Shown: positions 1-6,381, counted from the stretch's first letter. The stretch: DNA of 11,581 bases from an uncultured Parabacteroides sp. (GCA_947074335.1 CAMTPG010000056.1:1-11581); one strand, 5' to 3'. Numbers and translations: made by a program. Notes: generated by a model from the letters alone, not told the origin.

Positions 1-106
1 AAATGGTAAATTGTGTAGCCGGATCGCCCAGACAGGAACTTAATACCAACAGCCCTGCAGCCAGTAAACCATATAAACCTTTTTTTCTCATTGCTTTCAA
101 CTTCAT
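1..106 (-). CDS. Lipoprotein, N-terminal fragment (cut by window edge)
   Basis: Only the first ~35 codons are inside the window; the rest lies beyond position 1. The fragment has a basic start, a hydrophobic stretch (LYGLLAAGLLVL) and the lipobox LSSC with the lipidated Cys at about residue 25, followed by LGDPATQFTI. This is a classic type II signal peptide, so the product should be a lipoprotein. Two in-frame ATGs are possible: 104-106 (MKLKAMRKK) and 89-91 (MRKK); both give a valid signal peptide and I list the longer one. A good promoter sits just upstream at 148-179, so it is probably transcribed separately from the NigD-like gene before it. Its signal region resembles that gene's (SCLGD here, SCLDG there), but the mature part is too short to assign a family. 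Confidence 0.7.
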   Translation of the reverse strand, partial: MKLKAMRKKGLYGLLAAGLLVLSSCLGDPATQFTI

Positions 107-147
107 TAGGATTGCAGCGTTGCATCATTCGCCACGCTCTAAACGTA

Positions 148-179
148 CAAATGTAATAAAAAAGCTTTATTCCGGCAAA
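148..179 (-). promoter_or_regulatory. Bacteroides-type primary sigma promoter for the edge lipoprotein
   Basis: On the minus strand TTTG (complement of 176-179) is followed after exactly 20 bases by TACATTTG (complement of 148-155). This fits the Bacteroides primary sigma consensus (-33 TTTG, 19-21 bases, -7 TAnnTTTG) at every defined position. The expected start is near position 141-144, giving a leader of about 35-50 nt before the candidate ATGs at 106 and 91. It is the best promoter match in the window. Its -33 box lies in the T-run of the terminator of the preceding gene. Confidence 0.75.
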
Positions 180-227
180 AAGAAACATCCGGTGAATCAA
201 TATACAGCTATTGACTCACCGGATGTT
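177..227 (-). terminator. Intrinsic terminator after the NigD-like lipoprotein gene
   Basis: Arms 184-195 (AACATCCGGTGA) and 216-227 (TCACCGGATGTT) are perfectly complementary. One mismatch further in, 197-202 pairs with 209-214, leaving a 6-nt loop. Read on the minus strand the hairpin is followed by TTTCTTTTT (185 down to 177), the U-rich tail expected of a Rho-independent terminator. It begins about 40 bases after the stop codon of the gene ending at 268. The plus-strand exit side has no T-run, so it works in the minus direction only. Confidence 0.85.
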
Positions 228-267
228 ATAAAATATACAGAAAAACCGGGATTAAATCTGTTTCCGA

Positions 268-1059
268 TTATTCGTTATACGATTTGATAGAGAAAGATGA
301 CACGGTTGAAGTTCCCCATGTTTTAATTGCTGTTGTATCGGCATTGAATGTTTCCGGATATTTCAGCTGATAATAAACCACGTCATTACCTGCAGCCGAT
401 TCCAAACCTTTTGTAATACCATAGAACTGAGCAGCATCCATCACGCGGGCTTCTGACATGCCACTGATTGTAGGCGCTGTGCCTTCTTCCGTTTTCTGAC
501 AACGTACATAAACTGTATAAACGCGATCAGCTACATTTTCCACTTTTTCGGGAGTCTGATTTGAATCAAAGAAGAAAGAATAACTGTTCTTCTGATTTGT
601 CTGCAAAGAAGTATGCTGATTTAATGCCAGTAAACGATACAGATTTTCGGATACGAGCAGTGCGATACCACCGTTCGACATCAACAATTCATTTTCCAGC
701 GGAGTTTCATCCATGGTACTAAATCTCAATGTAGCGGTTTCGATGGGAGCTGAAGCTGTACCGGTCGACACATAAAAGCCATTGGCAGAAGCGGCATCAT
801 TTTCAACAGATTTCAGATCCACTTCATAATTTACGATGATACAATCGCCTGCTTTAAAAGAGGCATCGTTGGCTACAGCCGACAGATACAAAGGATAATC
901 ATTCATCGGATAAACCAGGGTACGGAAAGATTTTGTAGAGAAATCAACCAGGGCATAATCCATACGTTGATAATTATTTGAACCACCGTCCAAACAAGAT
1001 GTCAAAGCTACCATACAGGCAGAAGCAGCGACCAGTCCTAAAACTTTAAGTTTCTTCAT
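268..1059 (-). CDS. NigD-like lipoprotein of the sigma/Dma operon
   Basis: A 263-residue lipoprotein: basic N-terminus (MKKLK), hydrophobic core, and lipobox LTSC with Cys22, followed by LDGGSNN. No transmembrane segment follows, so the mature protein should be lipid-anchored, with an acidic residue (Asp24) near the anchor as in many surface-exposed Bacteroidota lipoproteins. The body looks beta-rich. An N-terminal half containing GDCIIVNYEVD and a C-terminal half resemble the two-domain layout of NigD-like proteins (OB-like then beta-sandwich), but that resemblance is weak and from memory. Context supports it: the gene is 54 bases downstream of a Dma-like anti-sigma gene, and as I recall a nigD gene follows das1-dma1 in B. 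thetaiotaomicron. It is the last gene of the unit, closed by the hairpin at 177-227. The molecular function is not known to me. Confidence 0.8.
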   Translation of the reverse strand: MKKLKVLGLVAASACMVALTSCLDGGSNNYQRMDYALVDFSTKSFRTLVYPMNDYPLYLSAVANDASFKAGDCIIVNYEVDLKSVENDAASANGFYVSTGTASAPIETATLRFSTMDETPLENELLMSNGGIALLVSENLYRLLALNQHTSLQTNQKNSYSFFFDSNQTPEKVENVADRVYTVYVRCQKTEEGTAPTISGMSEARVMDAAQFYGITKGLESAAGNDVVYYQLKYPETFNADTTAIKTWGTSTVSSFSIKSYNE

Positions 1060-1113
1060 GTTTTTGTTACTTTAATTTTTATTTAGTTAATTAGTTAGTT
1101 ATATACTGTCCGG

Positions 1114-2445
1114 TTAGAATCCAAAACGGAAACCGGCTTGTAAATTCACATTAAATGGTTTTTCGGAACGCACGGTTTCAATAGTGCTGCCGTTGTCAAA
1201 ATAATAACCTACGCCTACTTCGCCATAAACGCTTAAAAAACGCAGCAGCGGATAACTGAGCCCGGTCTTGGCATTGACAGACCACAACCACTCTTTCATG
1301 CGTATATGTTCGGAACTGCGTGATACCAGCTCTTTCCCGTTGTAAAGTCGCGTATCCAGTTTCCCGGCCACATTCACTTCGGCCAGTGCGCCGGCATTGG
1401 CATACCACTGTATGCGATGCCACTGCATAATCGTATAATTCAGCGACAGCGGAATACCCAGATAATGCAGTTTTTGCTTGGTCTTACCATTATAGGCTCC
1501 GTTGGTTTCCCACGAAGATAACAGATAAGAATAGGTTAAGCCCGATTGTAAAGCCAGCCGGTCGGTCAGGGCATAACTTACACCTGCACCAAACGAGAAA
1601 GGCATTTTATGACGGATACGGGTTTTGGCCGCATGCTCATTGAAAAAGGGCGAATTATATTGCATCAGCACCAAATCAGGCAGCGAAGCACTGTTCAGTG
1701 CAAAAGTGTTGATCGAATTGGAGCTTCCGGTTGTTACGCTTCCGCCTCCCATACCGAAACTCCAGCGTTTCATTTTTTCATCGGAAGCGGGATCTTCCTT
1801 CGCTTGTGCCAGTGCATCTTCAGGCATAGCTGCTGCGCGGGTTACTACAACCGGGGTTGCAGTATCGTCCGAAACAAGGGCATTGCCGGTTGCCGGTTCA
1901 TTTACGGCATAAGCATCAGAAGAAACAGGTGCTGCAACCTCTCCGCGAACAGAAACAGGTGCTTCTTTCTGCAGCATGGATTTTTCATTGCACTGCAGTG
2001 TATCTGAAATTTCACTGCAGTGCAATTCAGATTCCACTGCAGTGCGGGTATTTGGAGCCGCCGTTTTGCGAAGCGGTTTTTTGCTTTTTTGAGCCGGCTG
2101 CACAGCCGGTATGTTTCGGGCCAGCGGATCAGACAGAGGCTGCTCTTCCACCGGAACAGTTACCGGTACAACCGATTGTTCGGATGTCTGTTCCTCCTGC
2201 ATAAGTTGAACCAACTGCGGCTGATCGTGCCGTGAATGGAAAAGATAGACACTACCACCCAAAAACAGCAGTGCTATAACCGCCGCCGCTGCCCAATACC
2301 GCCACACACGCGGGAAGAGGCGCGCTTTGGGCGCATCGAGTTTGTCGACAATGGCATTCCAATCATCGGGCGATGTTTCGGCCTCAAAATCATATAATTT
2401 TGAGCGGAACAGGTCTTCTATTGAATTTTTATCTTTGTCTTCCAT
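1114..2445 (-). CDS. Dma-like dual-membrane-spanning anti-sigma factor
   Basis: About 443 residues from the ATG at 2445; a TTG at 2451 would add two. Residues 1-48 form a charged cytoplasmic segment (SIEDLFRSKLYDFEAETSPDDW) of the kind found in Bacteroidota anti-sigma proteins. Residues ~50-69 are a transmembrane helix (WAAAAVIALLFLGGSVYLF). Residues ~70-225 are a low-complexity Pro/Ala/Val/Glu linker. From ~228 (WSFGMGGGSV) to the end lies an outer-membrane beta-barrel domain with alternating aromatic strands and a terminal Phe (AGFRFGF), the usual outer-membrane C-terminal signature. An inner-membrane helix plus an outer-membrane barrel in one chain matches the Dma family, whose founding member Dma1 restrains an ECF21 sigma factor and controls vesicle formation in B. 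thetaiotaomicron. It starts 12 bases after the sigma gene ends, so the two are probably cotranscribed. Anti-sigma activity here is inferred from architecture and context. Three palindromes lie in its linker-coding region. Confidence 0.85.
   Translation of the reverse strand: MEDKDKNSIEDLFRSKLYDFEAETSPDDWNAIVDKLDAPKARLFPRVWRYWAAAAVIALLFLGGSVYLFHSRHDQPQLVQLMQEEQTSEQSVVPVTVPVEEQPLSDPLARNIPAVQPAQKSKKPLRKTAAPNTRTAVESELHCSEISDTLQCNEKSMLQKEAPVSVRGEVAAPVSSDAYAVNEPATGNALVSDDTATPVVVTRAAAMPEDALAQAKEDPASDEKMKRWSFGMGGGSVTTGSSNSINTFALNSASLPDLVLMQYNSPFFNEHAAKTRIRHKMPFSFGAGVSYALTDRLALQSGLTYSYLLSSWETNGAYNGKTKQKLHYLGIPLSLNYTIMQWHRIQWYANAGALAEVNVAGKLDTRLYNGKELVSRSSEHIRMKEWLWSVNAKTGLSYPLLRFLSVYGEVGVGYYFDNGSTIETVRSEKPFNVNLQAGFRFGF
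1991..2044. repeat. Three CACTGCAGTG palindromes at a 22-base period
   Basis: The 10-base perfect palindrome CACTGCAGTG occurs at 1991-2000, 2013-2022 and 2035-2044, starts exactly 22 bases apart. The 12-base spacers differ, with only about half of positions shared between the first two. Because 22 is not a multiple of 3, the three copies are read in three different frames of the host gene, giving TAV, HCS and TLQC in the linker. I found no fourth copy elsewhere in the window. Each copy can form a duplex with itself or with either neighbour. Confidence 0.9.
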
Positions 2446-2457
2446 TGTCAATTTATA

Positions 2458-2985
2458 CTAATACAATTCACTTACTTTACGTTGTAATATCTGTTTGGCA
2501 CGAATAAACTGGGAACGGGAAGTGCTTTCGGTGATTTGCAGCATTTCGCTGATCTCTTTATGCGAATAGCCTTCTATTGCAAACATATTAAATACGGTTC
2601 GAAAACCTGTCGGCAAATCCTGAATAAGCTTCATCAGTTCGGCTGCCGAAAGATTGGCTACGGCCTGGTTATCTGAATAAGCGGCATCATACGTGTTTTC
2701 CAAATCTGAAGCATCGCGCAAAATATCATTTTTCCGCAGATATTCAAGTGCACAATTTACAATTATTTTCCGTATCCACCCTTCAAATGCACCGGTTCCC
2801 GAATAGGCATCGATTCCGGTCAGAATCTTAATGAAACCATCCTGCAAAACATCGCGGGCTGTTTCCCTGTCGTTCACATAACGCAGACAAACACCCATCA
2901 TTTTGGGAGAATAGGTTTCGTAGAGCTTCTTCTGAGCCAGTCTGTTTCCTTTCTTACAACCTGCTATCAGTTGTTCTTCCGTCAT
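2458..2985 (-). CDS. ECF RNA polymerase sigma factor (ECF21/Das-like)
   Basis: A 175-residue ECF-type sigma-70 factor that should direct RNA polymerase to a specific set of promoters. Region 2 spans about residues 20-86: ETARDVLQDGFIKI (41-54) is the core-binding 2.2 segment, and FEGWIRKIIVNCALEYLRK (67-85) the -10-recognising 2.3/2.4 segment. A linker follows (86-112), then region 4 (about 117-170), with LPTGFRTVFNMFAIEGY and a helix-turn-helix around SHKEISEMLQITESTSRSQF that reads the -35 element. There is no C-terminal extension. The ATG at 2985 gives full family length. The downstream Dma-like gene begins 12 bases after the stop, the usual place for the cognate anti-sigma gene. Assignment to ECF21 rests on that context and the similarity to the Das1/Dma1 pair, not on a profile search. 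It is first in its unit, preceded by 140 bases with a possible promoter. Confidence 0.9.
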   Translation of the reverse strand: MTEEQLIAGCKKGNRLAQKKLYETYSPKMMGVCLRYVNDRETARDVLQDGFIKILTGIDAYSGTGAFEGWIRKIIVNCALEYLRKNDILRDASDLENTYDAAYSDNQAVANLSAAELMKLIQDLPTGFRTVFNMFAIEGYSHKEISEMLQITESTSRSQFIRAKQILQRKVSELY

Positions 2986-3090
2986 CTAATAGTGTTCTAT
3001 CATGCATTTCTACAAACAGTATTATTAACAAGATGCAATACAGTGTGGAAAAGTTGCATGGTGAATGAAAATAATTGATAAAAAATCACA

Positions 3091-3098
3091 CAAAGATA
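3091..3098 (-). promoter_or_regulatory. Possible -7 promoter element before the sigma operon
   Basis: The minus strand reads TATCTTTG here, a full match to the Bacteroides -7 consensus TAnnTTTG, but no TTTG lies 19-21 bases upstream. If used, it would give a leader of about 100 nt before the sigma gene start at 2985. It lies downstream of the terminator at 3130-3170, as a promoter for an independent unit should. An autoregulated ECF promoter could also be in this gap, but I cannot recognise its motif. Confidence 0.35.
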
Positions 3099-3129
3099 AT
3101 CGAATCCTTTTAATCACACTCATTTGCAG

Positions 3130-3170
3130 AAACAAAGCACGGTTGCATCCTGTTAAAAATGCAACCGTGC
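3130..3170 (-). terminator. Intrinsic terminator of the metal-handling operon
   Basis: Arms 3137-3148 (GCACGGTTGCAT) and 3159-3170 (ATGCAACCGTGC) form a perfect 12-bp stem with a 10-nt loop. On the minus strand the stem is followed by TTTGTTT (3136 down to 3130). The hairpin begins about 20 bases after the stop codon of the HMA-domain gene. It separates the metal-related block from the sigma factor block. Confidence 0.85.
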
Positions 3171-3190
3171 CCCTTGTATGATCAGTCAGC

Positions 3191-3535
3191 TTAATGCTGA
3201 TGGCCATCTTTTTTCTCTGCATTCGCCGGACAGGCTGTTCCCTCTTCTACGGGAACGGCATCCATACCGATCTTTTTGAATGCGGCAACCAGTTTCGTTT
3301 TCGACGTTTTGTCGGTTTTGTAAGTCACTTCGGCTGTGTGTGTGGAAAGATCACATTTCAGATCGGTTACCCCTTTCTCGAATGAGATGTTTTTTTCAAT
3401 TTTTTTAACACAGCTTGAACAATCCATACCTTCTACAAAGAAGGTTACAGTTTCTTTTTTCTTATCTGTCTGTTGAGCAGACACAGCCGAAAAAGAGCAA
3501 ACGGCACAAAGTAAGGCTAAAATTACATGTTTCAT
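3191..3535 (-). CDS. Periplasmic heavy-metal-associated (HMA) domain protein
   Basis: A 114-residue exported metal-binding protein. Residues 1-20 are a signal peptide ending AVSA, cleaved before QQ. Residues ~28-95 form one HMA fold with the metal site GMDCSSC (Cys39 and Cys42), the motif of Atx1/CopZ/MerP-type carriers that bind Cu(I), Hg(II) or Zn(II) through two thiolates. The rest fits the ferredoxin-like fold (KKIEKNISFEKGV, then AAFKKIGMDAVPV). Two further Cys (61 and 102) and a C-terminal GHQH tail could add ligands. The stop lies just before a strong terminator, and the gene starts 39 bases after the TonB-dependent receptor ends, so it is probably the last gene of that operon. I infer that it accepts metal in the periplasm from the receptor; the metal is not determined by the motif. 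Confidence 0.9.
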   Translation of the reverse strand: MKHVILALLCAVCSFSAVSAQQTDKKKETVTFFVEGMDCSSCVKKIEKNISFEKGVTDLKCDLSTHTAEVTYKTDKTSKTKLVAAFKKIGMDAVPVEEGTACPANAEKKDGHQH

Positions 3536-3574
3536 AATACAAACGTAATTGATGAATACTAAAAATATGTGGAA

Positions 3575-5788
3575 TTAATCTCTTCCTATATTAAAACGCA
3601 GGCCGGCATACAATTTACGGCCATGTACCGGGCCCCATACCATTGAGCCGTCAAAGAAATCGCCACGCGGATTCTCCGGATCGATAATCGGATTGTCCTG
3701 TTTAAAGTTGAACAGGTTTTCGCCGCCTACATAGATCGACCAGTTTCTGAAATATTTGGTAATCTGCGCATTCACTATGGTATAGGCTTTGAAATTAGGT
3801 TCCCAAAGCGGAGCCAGTTCGTCGGGCAAAGGCATGCGGCCGCCGCCGTTAAACTGTGCCGTTACATCAAACTGCCATTTCTTGAGGGGCGTCTGATAGG
3901 AGGCGGTAACTAATCCTTTGTAATCGCTCACCAGCGGCTTGCGTAAACGTTGCGTAATGCCCTGACTGTTGATATAATCGGTTTTCGCATCGGTCAGGCG
4001 ATAGGCGGCAGTCAGCGTGAAGCCGCGGAAAAGCGGATACGAGGCTTCGATCTGGAAACTGTTGGAATAGGATTTGCCTTTCAGGTTATAAAAATGAACG
4101 GCATGCGGATCGCTGTCCATATCCACCACAACCTGATTCTTGAAATCGGTATAATACCATTCACCGTTCAGGATGAGTTCCTTGTTGAATAGCGGCACAT
4201 AGAAGGTCAGATTCACGCCTGTATTCCAGGCCTCTTCCTGTTTGAGGTTGTCGTCGATAATCATCCGGCGACTGCTGGCCAGCAGGAAATTATTTTCGGC
4301 CAGAATATTCGGAGTACGAAAACCTTTACCGATCGAAGCGCGGATATTCAGCCATTCCATCGGGTTATAGCGAACATGCAGACGCGGTGTAACAAAGAAT
4401 TTATACAAACTGCTGTAATCGCCGCGGATGCCGGCCAGCACTACCAGTTTATCCTGCATATTGAAAGTATACTGTGCATAAGCGCCGGGCACCACTTCTG
4501 TGCGGTTGTATGGAAAACGAATGCCGTCCTGCGTCAGATTCTCGGTAAAGCCGTCGTAATTCATACTCAGTCCGGTACTGATGCTGTGCATGCGGGTAAA
4601 CTCTTTTTCGTAGAGCAGACTGGCATATACATTGTTCTGATAGATATTATAAGGTGTGCGGTCGTACCAGGATTTCTGTTCATGATAAGATCCGGAAAAG
4701 ATCAAAGCCACGCTTTCCACACTTTCCTGATCCAGAATGAGTGCCTGTTTGGTAAAGAACTCGCCGCGGTTGGTACGCATTTTAACCAGATAGGGATCAA
4801 TCAGGTCGTGATGCCGCGTGGATTGTCCGCCGGTACGATTCTCAAACAGGTAGCGGAAACCATATTGTGCCACATAATTGCCGGTTTTATGATACCAGCG
4901 GTTCATCAGATTGACCTGCTCTTTGAGCGGAGAATCCAGAAAGGTATCGTGATTGCCGTCGTGTTGCATTTTATCACTCGAATAATGCACCAGCAAACCG
5001 GTTGAGAGTTTATCATTGATATGCCAGGAAGCATCGGCATTGCCTTCATAGCGACCATTGTCGGCAGCAAACAGATTGACCGAAAACAGATCGGCTGTAG
5101 TCGGTTTCTTAAACTCCACATTGATCTGGCCGGCCAACGCCTCGTAACCATTTTTTACCGACGATGTTCCTTTCGAAACCTGAATACTTTCCATCCAGGC
5201 ACCCGGCACATAATCGAGTCCGTAAAGCGAAGAGGCGCCTCTGAAGTTGGGATAGTTTTCGGTCAGCATCTGCACATAAGTTCCCGAAAGTCCCAACAGT
5301 TTAATCTGGCGTGCGCCGGTAGCCGCATCGGCATACGATACATCTACCGAAGGATTGGTTTCGAAACTCTCGGCCAGGTTACAGCAGGCTGCCCGACAAA
5401 GTTCATCGTAAGTGATCTTCTGGGTTTGTAATACACTGGTACGCGAAGAGATCGTTCCCATTTTGCGCTCACTTACCACTACCTCTTCCAACTCAAGTGC
5501 AGCTTTCAACTCGATTTTGAGCGGTTGGTCGGGATGCACCACCGGAATTACCTGTGTCTGATATCCGATAAAGCTGACTACTAAATTCTTTTCGGAAGGT
5601 TTTTGTGTGATCTCGAAATAACCGTCGAAATCTGTAGAAGTTCCTTCATGTGTACCTTCCCAATACACATTGGCTCCGATCATGGGTTCATTACCATCGT
5701 AATAAACATGACCGGTTATTACTTTCTGAGCTCCGGCAGAAAGACTAAAGAGTAAAACTGAAGCTAAAATATAAATTTGTCTGATCAT
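3575..5788 (-). CDS. TonB-dependent outer-membrane receptor, probable metal transporter
   Basis: A complete 737-residue TonB-dependent receptor. It has a signal peptide (1-20, ending SAGA before Q21), a carboxypeptidase-regulatory-like domain (about 22-98), and a possible TonB box (EEVVVSE, 101-107). The plug follows (about 112-232, with QIKLLGLSGTYVQML and SIQVSKGTSSVKNGYEALAG). The 22-strand barrel comes next and ends in a typical aromatic terminal strand (YAGLRFNI). There is no SusD partner, so it is not a glycan SusC protein. The only cysteines in the protein are 131, 135 and 136 in CRAACCNL at the start of the plug. An AACCNL-type motif is, as I recall, shared by Bacteroidota receptors next to HMA-domain genes. 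The gene lies between the Cys/His-rich secreted protein and the HMA protein. I infer TonB-powered uptake of a soft metal such as copper, or a metal chelate; the substrate is unproven. Confidence 0.9.
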   Translation of the reverse strand: MIRQIYILASVLLFSLSAGAQKVITGHVYYDGNEPMIGANVYWEGTHEGTSTDFDGYFEITQKPSEKNLVVSFIGYQTQVIPVVHPDQPLKIELKAALELEEVVVSERKMGTISSRTSVLQTQKITYDELCRAACCNLAESFETNPSVDVSYADAATGARQIKLLGLSGTYVQMLTENYPNFRGASSLYGLDYVPGAWMESIQVSKGTSSVKNGYEALAGQINVEFKKPTTADLFSVNLFAADNGRYEGNADASWHINDKLSTGLLVHYSSDKMQHDGNHDTFLDSPLKEQVNLMNRWYHKTGNYVAQYGFRYLFENRTGGQSTRHHDLIDPYLVKMRTNRGEFFTKQALILDQESVESVALIFSGSYHEQKSWYDRTPYNIYQNNVYASLLYEKEFTRMHSISTGLSMNYDGFTENLTQDGIRFPYNRTEVVPGAYAQYTFNMQDKLVVLAGIRGDYSSLYKFFVTPRLHVRYNPMEWLNIRASIGKGFRTPNILAENNFLLASSRRMIIDDNLKQEEAWNTGVNLTFYVPLFNKELILNGEWYYTDFKNQVVVDMDSDPHAVHFYNLKGKSYSNSFQIEASYPLFRGFTLTAAYRLTDAKTDYINSQGITQRLRKPLVSDYKGLVTASYQTPLKKWQFDVTAQFNGGGRMPLPDELAPLWEPNFKAYTIVNAQITKYFRNWSIYVGGENLFNFKQDNPIIDPENPRGDFFDGSMVWGPVHGRKLYAGLRFNIGRD

Positions 5789-5889
5789 AAAAATTTCATT
5801 TGATATAACGAATACTTAACACTATAAGCATAGCCATTCCGCTCTTTTCGAACCGCGAAAGCCAAAAAAAGGGGTTAAGTAGTTTATTA

Positions 5890-6333
5890 TCAAATGATCA
5901 GTGTGGTAAGTAGTGAAAGATACACTTTCGGACAGACCGGCGGAGGACCGGAAGCCTCTTCTACCATGCATAATTTCACGTACGGATCGGGTACAAATGT
6001 ATAATAGGATAGTTGAAATGCAGGTAAATCCATCACCAAGGGCTGAAAATCGAATGCCATAGCCGATACTGATTTCCATTCGAATTCGATACGGTCTACA
6101 CCGCAGCATTCGGATTCGTCGGTTTCGTCATCGCAGTGACCATCGGCATGGTGAGCCGTCGGATCACAATGATGATGATCGTGTATTTCGCAACACCGGT
6201 TGTCGAGTAAAGCGGACAAGCCTTCCGACTGACAATCGTCGCAACAGAAAGTAAACAGGTTTACACCCGAACCTCCGTAACATACGAGCAGAGCCAGAAA
6301 ACAGACAGCCAGATATGTTGCTATTCGTTTCAT
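5890..6333 (-). CDS. Cys/His-rich secreted protein (HYC_CC_PP type)
   Basis: 147 residues from the ATG at 6333 (MKRIATYLAV); an ATG at 6351 would add MLSLPL ahead of an already good signal peptide, so I prefer the shorter form. After a hydrophobic export segment (about 4-24) the protein has 11 Cys and 7 His. Most lie between residues 30 and 77: C30, C31, C34, C47, C48, H51, H53-55, C56, H61, H62, H66, C67, C76 and C77. Later come C122 and GPPPVCP with C134. The paired Cys and Pro-Pro pattern fits what I know as the HYC_CC_PP family, found beside TonB-dependent receptors in Bacteroidota; that name is from memory and the function is uncharacterised. The density of soft ligands suggests metal binding outside the cytoplasm. 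It is 101 bases upstream of the receptor and probably leads that operon. Confidence 0.8.
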   Translation of the reverse strand: MKRIATYLAVCFLALLVCYGGSGVNLFTFCCDDCQSEGLSALLDNRCCEIHDHHHCDPTAHHADGHCDDETDESECCGVDRIEFEWKSVSAMAFDFQPLVMDLPAFQLSYYTFVPDPYVKLCMVEEASGPPPVCPKVYLSLLTTLII

Positions 6334-6339
6334 CAAAGG

Positions 6340-6347
6340 CAAAGATA
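6340..6347 (-). promoter_or_regulatory. Possible -7 element for the metal-handling operon
   Basis: The minus strand reads TATCTTTG, matching TAnnTTTG, but I see no TTTG at the proper -33 distance. It lies only 6 bases before the preferred ATG (6333). If real, transcription would start at or next to that codon, giving a leaderless or very short-leader mRNA and excluding the ATG at 6351. The only other place for a promoter is the 48-base gap to the upstream gene or that gene's 3' end. Confidence 0.3.
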
Positions 6348-6381
6348 ACATTATTTGAACATCCGACCTATCACTTTAACA

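Noticed and set aside
3..287. A 94-codon plus-strand frame at the left edge
   Set aside because: It runs through the edge lipoprotein gene, a promoter, a terminator and the end of the NigD-like gene on the other strand, with no protein-like features.
1991..2044. The 22-base repeats as a small CRISPR array
   Set aside because: The repeats are only 10 bases, the spacers 12, and they lie inside an intact coding sequence with no cas gene nearby.
2446..2451. TTG at 2451 as the start of the Dma-like gene
   Set aside because: An ATG lies two codons downstream at 2445 and gives the same domain layout; TTG starts are less likely here.
3025..3222. A 65-codon minus-strand frame between the HMA gene and the sigma gene
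   Set aside because: It overlaps the end of the HMA gene in another frame and reads through the terminator hairpin; the composition is not protein-like.
4376..5005. A 209-codon open frame on the plus strand
   Set aside because: It lies wholly antisense to the TonB-dependent receptor, whose protein matches its family throughout; the plus-strand translation shows no domain or plausible start context.
5843..5862. A short hairpin (TTTCG/CGAAA) between the Cys/His-rich gene and the receptor gene
   Set aside because: The stem is only about 5-6 bp and no T-run follows; it does not support a transcript end inside the operon.
5822..6109. A 95-codon minus-strand frame overlapping the Cys/His-rich gene
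   Set aside because: It is an alternative frame of a gene with a clear signal peptide and ligand pattern, and has no recognisable features of its own.
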